Source of the DNA: Methylovorus mays
GTDB lineage: Bacteria > Pseudomonadota > Gammaproteobacteria > Burkholderiales > Methylophilaceae
NCBI RefSeq assembly: GCF_020531915.1
Contig: NZ_JAJAVG010000008.1
Span: 1 to 64,000, forward strand
Direction of reading: 5' to 3'
DNA: 64,000 nt
Shown here one piece after another: positions 47,941 through 57,073 of this stretch. The translations under genes were made by a program, and so were the position numbers. Each line of letters opens with the position of its first letter. Positions within the stretch are counted from its first letter, which is position 1. Below the pieces are notes generated by a model that saw only the letters and a program-made list of their open reading frames with translations, ran no database searches and was not told where the DNA came from.

Positions 47941-48844
47941 AGTAGTTGTCCACGCTGACATTCTCCAGCACGGCAATCGCATCATCGGTCAGAACAGCGA
48001 CCGAGCAATACAAGGACACGAGGTAGGAGGCAATCGCCTTGTGGTTGATCCCCATGAAACGCACCGACAGGCCCATGCTTTGCTGACCTGGCAGATTAGG
48101 CTGATACAGACCCACCACGCCCTGACGGCTTTCACCCGTACGCAACAGCAGAATATTGGTTTTACCCTTGGTGACCTTCAGCTTGTCGCAAGGAATCAGG
48201 GGAATACCACGCCATGTCAGGAACTGCGAGCCAAACATGGAAACAGTCGGTGGAGGCACACCACGGCGTGTACATTCACGACCAAAAGCCGCAATTGCCT
48301 GTGGATGGGCCAGGAAGAAGGCTGGCTCTTTCCATACCTTGCTGATCAGTTCGTCGAGGTCGTCTGGTGTTGGAGCGCCAGTGCGGGACTTCACCTTTTG
48401 CGAGTCAGCCACATTGTTCAGCAAGCCATACTCGGCATTGTTGATCAGTTCGCTTTCCTGACGCTCTTTGACGGTTTCAATGGTGAGGCGCAACTGTTCA
48501 CGAATCTGGTTGTGCGGGCTGCTGTACAGGTCGGATACGCGGGTGTGTACATCGACCACGGTATTGACGGCGTTCAGCACATACTCACGGCCCCACTCTT
48601 CGTAATCAACAAAGGTCGCAGGCAACTCGCGCTCATCCTTGTTGGAGCAATCCACTTCAATCGCATTCGGATTCTTGGCCTTGTTAACGCGATAGATACC
48701 AGCTTCTACAGGCACCCATTGCAACAGATGCACCAGCCAGCGGGGGGTAATCGTGCTGAGCATGGGCACCGTTTTGGTGGCATTGGCTAGCGTACGTGCT
48801 GCGACATCGCCTAATGCCGTTTGTCCTTGATGAATATCCGCCAT
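47927..48844 (-). CDS. Family 2A encapsulin shell protein (SrpI-like)
   Basis: 305 residues. The N-terminus LANATKTVPMLSTITPRWLVHLLQWVPVEAGIYRVNK is the strong family 2A (SrpI) signature; HK97-type P and A domain features follow (LRLTIETVKERQESELINN, MFGSQFLTWRGIPLIPCDKL, C-terminal SVDNYYDYK). It should self-assemble into a roughly 24 nm shell that encloses the desulfurase. An AGGAGATTTAA site precedes the ATG. It lies 51 bases after cysE. No cyclic-nucleotide-binding insertion is seen, so it is 2A and not 2B. Confidence 0.93.
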   Translation of the reverse strand: MADIHQGQTALGDVAARTLANATKTVPMLSTITPRWLVHLLQWVPVEAGIYRVNKAKNPNAIEVDCSNKDERELPATFVDYEEWGREYVLNAVNTVVDVHTRVSDLYSSPHNQIREQLRLTIETVKERQESELINNAEYGLLNNVADSQKVKSRTGAPTPDDLDELISKVWKEPAFFLAHPQAIAAFGRECTRRGVPPPTVSMFGSQFLTWRGIPLIPCDKLKVTKGKTNILLLRTGESRQGVVGLYQPNLPGQQSMGLSVRFMGINHKAIASYLVSLYCSVAVLTDDAIAVLENVSVDNYYDYK

Positions 48845-48895
48845 TTAAATCTCCTGTGTAGTGTGGTTTAGGTGTTGCAAGGGGTAAAAAAAGGC

Positions 48896-49900
48896 CTAGC
48901 CGTATTGGGCAGGCCCGGAGGGATTAGCGCCTGGAGTGGCATTGGCGGCCATCTGGCCTTCAGGCAGAGGCAGCACACCGCTGCGCATTTGCGCCTGGGT
49001 GATGTTGCTGCCTGGTGGCACGCTGTGGGTCAACCAGACATTGCCACCGATGGAGGACCCACGACCGATGGTAATGCGGCCCAGTATCGTCGCACCGGCA
49101 TAGACGACGACGTCATCCTCAACAATGGGATGGCGTGCATTGCCTTTAATCAGCACACCACTTTCATCGGCAGGAAAGCGTTTTGCGCCCAAAGTCACTG
49201 CCTGATAAAGCCGTACGTGATTACCGATGATGGTGGTCTCACCGATCACCACGCCGGTGCCATGATCGACAAAGAAACTGTCGCCAATCGTGGCGCCGGG
49301 ATGAATATCAATACCAGTACGTGAATGGGCAATCTCGGCAATCATGCGCGCGACGAGTGGCACGCCCAGTGTGTAGAGTTGATGGGCAAGACGATGGTGA
49401 ATGATGGCGGTGATGCCTGGGTAGCATACGAGCACCTCATCGACACTGCGGGCAGCGGGATCGCCCTCATACGCCGCAAGAATATCGGTATCCAGGGTTT
49501 GGCGTATGCCGGGAAGTGCAGCAGCGAACTGGCTGACGATGCCACGCGCTGAAGGCGCTTCGTCATCCGTCTTGTCAGACTCAAGAGAAGACGCAAATGC
49601 CAGCTCCAGCCGAATTTGCGTGTGCAGGTCCTTTAATGCGACATCCAGAGTGTGGCCGACAAAATAATCGAGACCGTCTTCTTTCAAATCGGGCAAGCCG
49701 AGACGATTGGGAAACAAAGTGGCGGCCAGGCCATCCACAATCGCTTCGAGCGCTTTGCGCGAAGGCAGTTTGGGCGGGTTTTGCCTGCGCTTGCGATTCT
49801 CCAGCGCATTCAGCCGCACGGTACGAAGTGCGTCCACAATACTGGCAATATCCCAATCAGCCTCCGCTTGAGGTGCTGTCAAATCCACTGCATCGGTCAT
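48896..49900 (-). CDS. cysE: Serine O-acetyltransferase (EpsC/CysE type)
   Basis: 334 residues, long form. N-terminal alpha domain (about 1-170) and left-handed beta-helix hexapeptide repeats (about 190-290; GIDIHPGATIGDSFFVDHGTGVVIGE, SSIGGNVWLTHSVPPG) with catalytic Asp and His. The C-terminal tail ends PSGPAQYG. It makes O-acetylserine, the carbon acceptor for sulfide in cysteine synthesis. It is the first gene of the cysE-encapsulin-desulfurase operon, so cysteine supply and desulfuration are linked. Confidence 0.93.
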   Translation of the reverse strand: MTDAVDLTAPQAEADWDIASIVDALRTVRLNALENRKRRQNPPKLPSRKALEAIVDGLAATLFPNRLGLPDLKEDGLDYFVGHTLDVALKDLHTQIRLELAFASSLESDKTDDEAPSARGIVSQFAAALPGIRQTLDTDILAAYEGDPAARSVDEVLVCYPGITAIIHHRLAHQLYTLGVPLVARMIAEIAHSRTGIDIHPGATIGDSFFVDHGTGVVIGETTIIGNHVRLYQAVTLGAKRFPADESGVLIKGNARHPIVEDDVVVYAGATILGRITIGRGSSIGGNVWLTHSVPPGSNITQAQMRSGVLPLPEGQMAANATPGANPSGPAQYG

Positions 49901-49930
49901 CTCGTTATCCCCAAATCGGCGGCCCTAAAA

Positions 49931-49969
49931 ACAAAAAAGCCAGCGGCCTCGGTTGAGGCGCACTGGCTT
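49931..49969 (-). terminator. Terminator-like hairpin in the cysE leader
   Basis: On the minus strand AGCCAGTGCGCCTC-AACC-GAGGCCGCTGGCT followed by TTTTTTGTTTTT, a 13-bp stem with one bulged base. It is oriented toward cysE and ends about 30 bases before its ATG; no minus-strand gene lies upstream to need a terminator. It may be an attenuator. Confidence 0.6.
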
Positions 49970-49985
49970 CCGGTTGTCCGGTCAG
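49966..49985 (-). promoter_or_regulatory. Conserved sulfur-island leader element, copy 2
   Basis: CTGACCGGACAACCGGAAGC on the minus strand. Its last bases are the start of the terminator stem in the cysE leader, so the two structures could compete. Confidence 0.5.
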
Positions 49986-50208
49986 CAACTGGCTATAACA
50001 ATCAGTTATAAGCTAATTCTATTTAGTTATTTAAAAAACCGCAAGGTTGCATGAAGTAAAGCATGGCTAAAAATGCATTGTTCCACGGCAACTCAGGTAA
50101 TTTATAATAAATATTATGAATATAAATATATTTTTATATTCTTTTACATTATTTAAATGCCTGCTTATCATGGCGTCCATTCCTAACTTATTCATCTACG
50201 GAGCCCGC

Positions 50209-51192
50209 ATGTTGAAGCGCATCGCCATCATTGCCCTGCTGTTTACCCCATCCGTCTGGGCAGACACCTCAATCCTGAATGTTTCTTACGATGTGACGCG
50301 CGAGTTTTACAAGGACTTCAACCCGGCCTTTGCCAGTTACTGGAAACAAAAAACCGGTGAAACAGTCACCATCAACCAGTCGCATGGGGGCTCCAGCAAA
50401 CAGGCACGCGCCGTTGCCGATGGACTGGAAGCAGATGTCATCACCATGAACCAGAGCAATGACATTGATATTCTGTACGAACGCGGCAAGCTGATCCCCA
50501 AGGATTGGCAAAAACGCCTGCCTTATAACAGTTCCCCGACTGCCTCCACCACAGTATTTCTGGTGCGCAAGGGCAACCCCAAGAAAATTCAGGATTGGAA
50601 CGATCTGGTAAAACCCGGCATTGCCGTCGTGGTGCCCAACCCCAAAACCTCGGGCAATGGTCGTTACAGCTACCTTGCCGCCTGGGGATATGCCGTGCGT
50701 AATGGCGCGGACGAAACCAAGGCCAAGGAATTTGTCGGCAAGCTGTTCCGCAATGTGCCGGTGCTGGATACCGGCGGCCGCGGTGCTACCACGACCTTTG
50801 TGCAACGCGGCATCGGTGATGTGCTGCTGACCTTTGAAAATGAAGTGTTCCTGATTAAAAAGGAGTTGGGCAATGATCAATTTGATGTGGTGTATCCGTC
50901 ATCCAGCATCCTCGCCGAGAATCCGGTAAGCGTCGTCGACAAAGTCGTCAACAAGCGCAATACCCGCGCAGTTTCTGAGGTCTACCTGAATTATCTGTAT
51001 TCGGAAGAAGGTCAGGAAATCGCAGCGCGCCATTACCTGCGCCCCAAGCTGGAGAGCGTGGCTGCCAAGCATAAGACCGACTTCAAGTCGATAGACCTGT
51101 TTACGGTAGAAGAGGTATTTGGCGGCTGGGCCAAAGCACAGAAAACGCATTTTGCAGATGGCGGCATCTTTGACCAAATTTACGCAAAATGA
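50209..51192 (+). CDS. sbp: Sulfate ABC transporter substrate-binding protein, copy 2
   Basis: 327 residues from ATG 50209 (ACGGAG upstream). Signal peptide MLKRIAIIALLFTPSVWA, then the same fold as copy 1 (ILNVSYDVTREFYKDFNPAF, SHGGSSKQARAVADGLEADV, NPKTSGNGRYSYLAAWGYA). It starts the group sbp2-EAL, upstream of cysTWA. Having two Sbp proteins feeding one CysTWA set suggests a difference in ligand or expression conditions. Confidence 0.94.
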   Translation: MLKRIAIIALLFTPSVWADTSILNVSYDVTREFYKDFNPAFASYWKQKTGETVTINQSHGGSSKQARAVADGLEADVITMNQSNDIDILYERGKLIPKDWQKRLPYNSSPTASTTVFLVRKGNPKKIQDWNDLVKPGIAVVVPNPKTSGNGRYSYLAAWGYAVRNGADETKAKEFVGKLFRNVPVLDTGGRGATTTFVQRGIGDVLLTFENEVFLIKKELGNDQFDVVYPSSSILAENPVSVVDKVVNKRNTRAVSEVYLNYLYSEEGQEIAARHYLRPKLESVAAKHKTDFKSIDLFTVEEVFGGWAKAQKTHFADGGIFDQIYAK

Positions 51193-51204
51193 AGGAGCAT
51201 CAAT

Positions 51205-52074
51205 ATGAGCATTCCCACACAAGATCTGAGTTACCTTGAAACCCTGAAATCCCAGCTGCGCGAATCGCTGCATCTGGACCTGGACGATTATGGCCTGGAC
51301 GAGCTGTCACGCGGCGAGTTCAGCAATACCTTCCTGGGTATTCAGTTGCACACCGCCTTCCAGCCGATTTATGACAGCGAAGCGGGCGACCTGTTTGGCC
51401 ACGAAGCTTTACTGCGCCCCTCTTTGGGTGGCGTACAGGAAGTCAGCCCGCACTTTGCGTTTTACTACGCCGAGCAATCAGGCAAGCTGGTGAAGTTTGA
51501 CCGCGTCAGCCGTACCTTGCACGTGCTGAATTTCCGCCAGCTACATGCCGAAAACGGCCTGTTGTTTTTGAATGTGCATACCAAGCTGCTGGCCAGCGTG
51601 AATGCCCATGGCAAGGTGTTTGAGCGCATTCTGCACAGCAATTCGGTGCCGACCAACCGCGTGGTGATTGAGATTCAGGAAAGTGCGGTTGATCAGGAAA
51701 AGCCCCTGGTGGAAGCCGTGGAAAACTACCGCGATCGCGGCTACAAGATCGCGATTGATGGCTTTGGCAGCAAGCATTCCAATCTGGACCGCTTGTGGAC
51801 GCTCTCCCCTGATTTCGTGAAACTGGATATCCAGTTGATTCAGGAAGCGGAACGCAACCCACGCGTACGCAAGATCATCCCCAAACTGCTCGGCATCATC
51901 AGCGACCTGGGAGCGCAACCCGTGATTCAGGGTATCGAAACGCAGACGCAATTCGATATTGCCATTGAATCGGGCGCCAGCCTGTTGCAAGGTTACTTCC
52001 TAGGCAAGCCAGTGACGGCGAAGGAACTGCAACCCGTGTCGGTATTCAAGCCCAGCATTCGCGTCGCGGCCTGA
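51205..52074 (+). CDS. Degenerate EAL-domain protein
   Basis: 289 residues, 12 bases after sbp2 (a likely operon). Residues about 45-275 form an EAL domain with EALLR, FLNVH and EIQES present, but the DDFG metal motif reads DGFG and the EGVE motif reads QGIE, so c-di-GMP hydrolysis is unlikely. KLDIQ and QGYFLGKP are kept. It has no membrane segment or partner GGDEF. It may bind c-di-GMP or act by protein contact. Its place in a sulfate uptake operon is unusual. Confidence 0.88.
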   Translation: MSIPTQDLSYLETLKSQLRESLHLDLDDYGLDELSRGEFSNTFLGIQLHTAFQPIYDSEAGDLFGHEALLRPSLGGVQEVSPHFAFYYAEQSGKLVKFDRVSRTLHVLNFRQLHAENGLLFLNVHTKLLASVNAHGKVFERILHSNSVPTNRVVIEIQESAVDQEKPLVEAVENYRDRGYKIAIDGFGSKHSNLDRLWTLSPDFVKLDIQLIQEAERNPRVRKIIPKLLGIISDLGAQPVIQGIETQTQFDIAIESGASLLQGYFLGKPVTAKELQPVSVFKPSIRVAA

Positions 52075-52109
52075 TTATCTTGCCTTACCCAGTTTACATC
52101 TCCTCCTCA

Positions 52110-52145
52110 GTCCGGGACGCATGCATGGCATGCCCCGGTCATTTT
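52110..52145 (+). terminator. Terminator after the sbp2-EAL genes
   Basis: CCGGG-AC-GCATGC-ATG-GCATGC-CCCGG followed by TCATTTTTC. It separates the sbp2-EAL unit from the AT-rich cysT promoter region. Confidence 0.65.
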
Positions 52146-52169
52146 TCACCGCTCCTTTTATAGCAATTC

Positions 52170-52209
52170 AGTTATATAAATATAAAAACATATTATTTTT
52201 AATATATAA
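52170..52209. promoter_or_regulatory. AT-rich box upstream of cysT
   Basis: AGTTATATAAATATAAAAAC continuing A/T-rich to 52209. Closely similar to the yezD box, with the same spacing of the ATAAAAACA core. Probable sulfur-regulon operator/promoter. Confidence 0.5.
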
Positions 52210-52223
52210 GGAATTTTGCTACA

Positions 52224-53105
52224 TTGGCGCCCGATTACCGCACTTTAATGCATCTATTAACTGACGAAAAAATGGCGAAAAGACACCACGTTCTACCTGG
52301 ATTCAACCTCTCTCTCGGCTACACCATCCTCTATTTGAGCCTGATTGTGCTGATACCGCTGGGAGCGGCCTTCCTGAAAACCACAGAACTCAGCTTTGCC
52401 GAATTCTGGACCACCGTCACGGCACCACGCGTGCTGGCCTCCTACAAGCTGACGTTTGGCGCCTCCTTGATCGGTGCCTTCATCAACGCGATATTCGGCC
52501 TGCTGACCGCCTGGGTGCTGGTGCGTTACACCTTCCCCGGCAAACGCCTGGTGGATGCGTTGGTCGATCTTCCCTTCGCACTTCCGACAGCCGTCGCTGG
52601 CATTGCGCTGACAGCGATCTATGCAGGCAATGGCTGGATAGGTTCATTGCTGGAACCGTATGGCATCAAGGTCGCCTTCACCCCATTGGGTGTGGTCGTC
52701 GCCCTCACCTTTATCGGCCTGCCGTTCGTGGTGCGTACCGTACAACCGGTGCTGGAAGATCTGGAAGCCGAGACAGAAGAGGCCGCTGCCAGTCTGGGCG
52801 CCAACCGTTGGCAAACCTTCCGCAAGGTAATTCTGCCTGCAATCTGGCCTGCGCTGCTGACCGGTTTCGCATTGGCCTTCGCCCGTGCCGTTGGCGAATA
52901 CGGCTCAGTGATTTTCATCGCAGGCAATATGCCCATGGTGTCTGAAATCACTCCGCTGATCATCATCACCAAGCTTGAGCAATACGACTACACCGGTGCC
53001 ACTGCGATTGCCGTGGTCATGCTGGTGATCTCCTTCATCCTGTTGCTGGCCATCAATGGCTTGCAATGGTGGAGCAGCCAGCGCAACGCCAAATCCGCCG
53101 AATAA
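52224..53105 (+). CDS. cysT: Sulfate ABC transporter permease CysT
   Basis: 293 residues from TTG 52224, favoured because AAGGA lies 11 bases upstream; ATGs at 52248 and 52272 are alternatives, the last giving [17 protein letters not shown], closest to E. coli CysT. Six membrane segments and the EAA loop ([24 protein letters not shown]). With CysW and CysA it forms the sulfate/thiosulfate importer. It lies 28 bases before cysW. Confidence 0.93.
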   Translation: MAPDYRTLMHLLTDEKMAKRHHVLPGFNLSLGYTILYLSLIVLIPLGAAFLKTTELSFAEFWTTVTAPRVLASYKLTFGASLIGAFINAIFGLLTAWVLVRYTFPGKRLVDALVDLPFALPTAVAGIALTAIYAGNGWIGSLLEPYGIKVAFTPLGVVVALTFIGLPFVVRTVQPVLEDLEAETEEAAASLGANRWQTFRKVILPAIWPALLTGFALAFARAVGEYGSVIFIAGNMPMVSEITPLIIITKLEQYDYTGATAIAVVMLVISFILLLAINGLQWWSSQRNAKSAE

Positions 53106-53133
53106 CCCTTACATAGCCAAAGGCAAAGCACGC

Positions 53134-53934
53134 ATGTCTTCTACTGTTTCCAATCTGGGCCACTACCAGGCCAAGGTCGCCCGCAGCCGCGCCACCTCTG
53201 AACCGGCGTGGATACGCTGGTCATTGATCGCCATTGCACTGGCATTCCTCAGCCTGTTCCTGTTCATTCCGCTGGCAGCGGTGTTTACCGAAGCCCTGCG
53301 CAAGGGGTTTGAAACCTATATCGCGGCCCTGGTCGAGCCAGATGCGCTTTCCGCCATCAAGCTCACCGTGATCGCTGCGGTCATTTCCGTCCCCTTGAAT
53401 TTGGTATTTGGGGTAGCCGCCGCCTGGGCGATTGCCAAATTTGATTTCAAGGGCAAAAGCGTGCTGATCACGCTGATTGATCTGCCGTTTGCCGTATCGC
53501 CCGTGATTGCCGGTCTGATCTATGTATTGATCTTTGGCCTGCAAGGCTGGTTTGGCGAATGGCTGATCGATCATGATTACAAAGTTATTTTTGCCATCCC
53601 CGGCATTGTGCTGGCCACCGTTTTCGTTACTTTCCCGTTTGTGGCACGTGAGCTGATTCCGCTGATGCAGGCGCAAGGCAAGGAAGAGGAGGAGGCGGCT
53701 CTGGTACTGGGTGCCTCCGGCTGGCAGATACTATGGCGTGTGACTCTACCCAATATCAAATGGGGTCTGCTGTATGGTGTCATCCTGACCAATGCCCGTG
53801 CCATGGGCGAGTTTGGCGCGGTATCCGTGGTTTCCGGCCACATCCGCGGCCTGACCAACACCATGCCGCTGCATGTCGAGATTCTCTATAACGAATACAA
53901 CTACGCTGCCGCGTTTGCCGTGGCATCGCTGCTG
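53134..53934 (+). other. Membrane-spanning core of CysW (for orientation)
   Basis: The hydrophobic region with six membrane segments and EAA loop ([23 protein letters not shown]) lies within this span; the full gene is listed next. Confidence 0.5.
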
Positions 53935-54030
53935 GCCTTCCTGGCGCTGGTTACCCTCGCCCTGAAAACCTTCATCGAATGGCAGTCCGCCCGCAGCGCA
54001 CGCACTAACGAACAATCTTCTGAAGAATAA
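53134..54030 (+). CDS. cysW: Sulfate ABC transporter permease CysW
   Basis: 298 residues from ATG 53134; an ATG at 53056 would overlap cysT by 50 bases and is unlikely. Six membrane segments; [17 protein letters not shown] and the [16 protein letters not shown] stretch match CysW. It ends 11 bases before cysA. Confidence 0.94.
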   Translation: MSSTVSNLGHYQAKVARSRATSEPAWIRWSLIAIALAFLSLFLFIPLAAVFTEALRKGFETYIAALVEPDALSAIKLTVIAAVISVPLNLVFGVAAAWAIAKFDFKGKSVLITLIDLPFAVSPVIAGLIYVLIFGLQGWFGEWLIDHDYKVIFAIPGIVLATVFVTFPFVARELIPLMQAQGKEEEEAALVLGASGWQILWRVTLPNIKWGLLYGVILTNARAMGEFGAVSVVSGHIRGLTNTMPLHVEILYNEYNYAAAFAVASLLAFLALVTLALKTFIEWQSARSARTNEQSSEE

Positions 54031-54041
54031 AAGAGGCCGCA

Positions 54042-55109
54042 ATGAGCATCGCAATTCGCAATATCCATAAACGCTTCGGCAAATTCCATGCCCTGAACAA
54101 CATCAACCTGGATGTTCCTACCGGTGAACTTGTGGCCTTGCTCGGCCCGTCCGGTTGCGGCAAAACCACGCTGCTGCGCATTATTGCCGGCTTGGAAGCC
54201 GCAGATGAAGGCAGCATTCTGTTTCACGGCAGTGATGCCACCAGCCGCGATGTGCGCGAACGTGAAGTGGGCTTTGTCTTCCAGCATTACGCCCTGTTCC
54301 GCCACATGACCGTCTTTGAAAACGTGGCCTTCGGTCTGCGCGTACGCCCACGCAAAACACGTCCATCCGAAGCAGAAATCCACCGTCGCGTGCATGCCCT
54401 GCTTGAGCTGGTACAGCTTGACTGGCTGGCTGGCCGCTATCCACCCCAGCTCTCTGGCGGTCAGCGTCAGCGTATCGCGCTGGCCCGCGCCCTTGCAGTG
54501 GAGCCCAAGGTACTGCTGCTGGATGAGCCCTTTGGCGCGCTGGATGCCAAGGTCCGCAAAGACTTGCGTCGCTGGTTGCGTCGCCTGCATGACGAACTGC
54601 ACATCACCAGCGTATTTGTGACCCACGACCAGGAAGAAGCGCTGGAAGTCGCTGACCGTATCGTGGTCATGAACCAGGGCAATATCGAGCAGATCGGCAG
54701 CCCGCAGGAAGTGTATGACAAACCGGCCTCGCCTTTCGTCTACAAGTTCCTGGGCAACGTCAACCAGTTCCATGGCCGTGTGCACGCCGGCAAGGCGCAT
54801 ATCGATACGCTGGCGCTGGATATCGACGGTCATCACGAAACCGACAACACGCCTGCGCATGCCTTTGTTCGCCCACATGACATTGAAGTGCTACGCGAGC
54901 GCGGCACCCAGCCCGCATTCAGCGCCGTGGTCAACTATATCAATGCAATCGGCCCACTGGTGCGCATCGAGCTGCAGCGTCAGGACAACCAGAGCATCGT
55001 CGAAGCCGAGCTGACGCGCGAACGCTTCCGCGAGCTGGCCTTGCAACAAGGTGAAGCGGTGTATATCCAGCCGCGCAATGTCCGCGTGTTTCTGGATGTG
55101 CCAAATTAA
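54042..55109 (+). CDS. cysA: Sulfate ABC transporter ATP-binding protein CysA
   Basis: 355 residues. Walker [13 protein letters not shown] (near residue 33), signature [15 protein letters not shown], Walker [12 protein letters not shown], switch [10 protein letters not shown]. The C-terminal region (about 240-355) is the TOBE-like regulatory domain with [10 protein letters not shown]. It energises CysTW. The operon ends at the terminator 55160-55193. Confidence 0.95.
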   Translation: MSIAIRNIHKRFGKFHALNNINLDVPTGELVALLGPSGCGKTTLLRIIAGLEAADEGSILFHGSDATSRDVREREVGFVFQHYALFRHMTVFENVAFGLRVRPRKTRPSEAEIHRRVHALLELVQLDWLAGRYPPQLSGGQRQRIALARALAVEPKVLLLDEPFGALDAKVRKDLRRWLRRLHDELHITSVFVTHDQEEALEVADRIVVMNQGNIEQIGSPQEVYDKPASPFVYKFLGNVNQFHGRVHAGKAHIDTLALDIDGHHETDNTPAHAFVRPHDIEVLRERGTQPAFSAVVNYINAIGPLVRIELQRQDNQSIVEAELTRERFRELALQQGEAVYIQPRNVRVFLDVPN

Positions 55110-55159
55110 ACACCCCAGCTAAACACCAGGCCTGACAGCACACGCCAACCAGACCACTG

Positions 55160-55193
55160 GAGGCTAGTACGCAAGTACTAGCCTCTTTTTTTT
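55160..55193 (+). terminator. Strong terminator after cysA
   Basis: GAGGCTAGTAC-GCAA-GTACTAGCCTC then eight T. A textbook intrinsic terminator. Confidence 0.92.
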
Positions 55194-55247
55194 CGAGTCG
55201 CGCTATCAAAGCCGACCGCCTATAACACCAATCAACAGGGAATCATC

Positions 55248-56537
55248 ATGCAAAAACAACAGCAGGTATTCAACAAGGTATCGTCCGCCTCTTCGTCTTC
55301 TTTACTTTGGCTGGCCCTGGGCGCCGCCATTCCGCTTCAAGCCCATGCGACCGATGGCTATTTTTCCCATGGCTATGGCGTCAAGGCCCAAGGTGCGGGC
55401 GGCGTTGGCATTGCATTGCCGCAAGACACCTTGAGTATCGCGGCCAACCCGGCAGGCCTGGCAGCCATTGGCAATCGTCTTGATATTGGCGCCACCTGGT
55501 TCAGACCAGTACGCGATGCTGAAATCGAGGGCAGCCCAGCCCCCATTAATGGCAAGTACGATGGCAACGATACCCAGAATTTTCTGATCCCGGAGTTTGG
55601 ATACAGCAAGCAGCTGAATGACACCACCACCGTCGGTGTCGCCCTCTATGGCAATGGCGGCATGAACACCGACTACAAAAATGGATTCCCCCTGTTCAAC
55701 AACACCGGCAGCCGGGTAGGGGTCAACTTCATTCAGGCCTTCCTCACCCCCGCCATCGCCTGGAAGCTGAGCCCGACGCAATCCGTGGGCATCGGTCTCA
55801 ATCTGGCCTATCAGCGTTTTGAAGCCAAGGGCCTGCAAAACTTCGCCAACAGCACCTTCTCTTCATCGCCAGACCATGTCACCAATAAAGGCGCAGACAG
55901 CGCCTACGGCGCAGGCCTGCATCTTGGCTGGCAAGGCAAGATCAACGACCAGGTAACCCTGGGCGCGCATTACCAGACCCGGACCTACATGACCAGATTT
56001 GACCGCTACGCAGGTCTGTTTGCCGAGCAGGGGGATTTTGACGTCCCTGCCAGCTTTGGCATCGGCATTGCCGTCAAGGCCACCCCAGCCCTCACCCTGG
56101 CAGCCGACATCCAGCGCATACGCTACAGCGAGGTCGATGCCGTTGGCGCCAGCATCGCCAACTTCTTTACAGCGCAACTAGGCACGGACAATGGCGCAGG
56201 CTTTGGCTGGCAAGATGCCACGGTGTTCAAACTGGGAGCGCTGTATGCCTATAGCGAGCAACTGACCCTGCGCGCAGGTTACAACCACGTCAACCAGCCT
56301 ATCCCCAGCAGCCAGACCTTGTTCAATACGCTGGCGCCAGCGGTGGTGGAAGATCATGTCTCCCTCGGCGCCACCTGGAAATTTGCCAACAGCAGCGAGC
56401 TATCGTTCAGCTATACCCATGCCTTTGAAAACGAGATCAAGGGCAGCGGCTCCATCCCGGCGGCGTTTGGGGGTGGCGACGTCAATCTCAAGATGTACCA
56501 GGATTCGCTGGGGCTTGCTTACAGCTGGGCCTTGTAA
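55248..56537 (+). CDS. FadL/OmpP1/TodX family outer-membrane channel
   Basis: 429 residues. Signal peptide ending AHA, then TDGYFSHGYGVKAQGAGGVGIAL and LSIAANPAGLA, the FadL hatch signature, and a 14-strand barrel ending SLGLAYSWAL. Family members pass hydrophobic compounds through the outer membrane. The neighbouring sulfur genes (cysA, YeeE proteins) could point to an organosulfur substrate, but that is speculation. GGGAATCATC precedes the ATG. Confidence 0.9.
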   Translation: MQKQQQVFNKVSSASSSSLLWLALGAAIPLQAHATDGYFSHGYGVKAQGAGGVGIALPQDTLSIAANPAGLAAIGNRLDIGATWFRPVRDAEIEGSPAPINGKYDGNDTQNFLIPEFGYSKQLNDTTTVGVALYGNGGMNTDYKNGFPLFNNTGSRVGVNFIQAFLTPAIAWKLSPTQSVGIGLNLAYQRFEAKGLQNFANSTFSSSPDHVTNKGADSAYGAGLHLGWQGKINDQVTLGAHYQTRTYMTRFDRYAGLFAEQGDFDVPASFGIGIAVKATPALTLAADIQRIRYSEVDAVGASIANFFTAQLGTDNGAGFGWQDATVFKLGALYAYSEQLTLRAGYNHVNQPIPSSQTLFNTLAPAVVEDHVSLGATWKFANSSELSFSYTHAFENEIKGSGSIPAAFGGGDVNLKMYQDSLGLAYSWAL

Positions 56538-56621
56538 AAGCCTGGACGAAGGTGTGCGGACAGATGGCGTGCTTTGGCCTAGAATAGCCGCCATCCGCCG
56601 TCCCTTTATTTAGGAACCCTC

Positions 56622-57050
56622 ATGATAGCCTGGGCAAACTTCACCCCTGTCCCCGCCTTTGTTGGCGGCTTGCTGATTGGCGTGGCCGCCGCCATGTTAA
56701 TCCTCCTCAACGGTCGCATTGCCGGGGTAAGTGGCATTCTGGGTCGCCTGCTGCAAAGCTGGGGCAAGGAAAGCGCCTGGTCCGTGGTGTTTGTTTTGGG
56801 CCTGGTATTGGCGCCGTGGTTTTACAGTCTGGCAGCCCCGTTGCCAGAAGCACAGATAGAAGCAGGTCATGCGCGCCTCATCATCGCCGGTTTGCTGGTC
56901 GGCATAGGCACACGCCTGGCTTCTGGCTGCACCAGCGGGCATGGCGTATGCGGGCTTTCGCGGTTGTCACTGCGTTCACTGGCGGCAACCATTACCTTCA
57001 TGCTGGCAGGCATCGTCACTGTGTCTGTCGTTCGCCACCTGCTGGCATAA
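56622..57050 (+). CDS. YeeE/YedE family protein, half 1
   Basis: 142 residues, four membrane segments. Contains [15 protein letters not shown] and [19 protein letters not shown], the conserved cysteine motif of YeeE/YedE (DUF395) thiosulfate-type transporters. A partner half follows 23 bases downstream. Full-length relatives carry both halves in one chain; split PmpA/PmpB-type pairs are known. Confidence 0.88.
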   Translation: MIAWANFTPVPAFVGGLLIGVAAAMLILLNGRIAGVSGILGRLLQSWGKESAWSVVFVLGLVLAPWFYSLAAPLPEAQIEAGHARLIIAGLLVGIGTRLASGCTSGHGVCGLSRLSLRSLAATITFMLAGIVTVSVVRHLLA

Positions 57051-57073
57051 GCTTTCCTGACGGGACAACCACC

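Larger units (their letters stand above)
49901..50208. promoter_or_regulatory. Divergent control region, encapsulin operon / second sbp
   Basis: About 308 bases. The cysE leader side contains a terminator-like hairpin and the 20-nt element. The rest is very A/T-rich (for example 50098-50160), with TTATAA-type boxes resembling those before yezD and cysT. No coding frame is convincing. Confidence 0.5.

Noticed and set aside
47780-48790. Plus-strand frame of 336 codons opposite the encapsulin gene
   Set aside because: The opposite strand encodes a recognisable family 2A shell protein; this frame shows no family pattern.
53901-54878. Antisense frame of 325 codons opposite cysA
   Set aside because: Shadow of cysA; no independent support.
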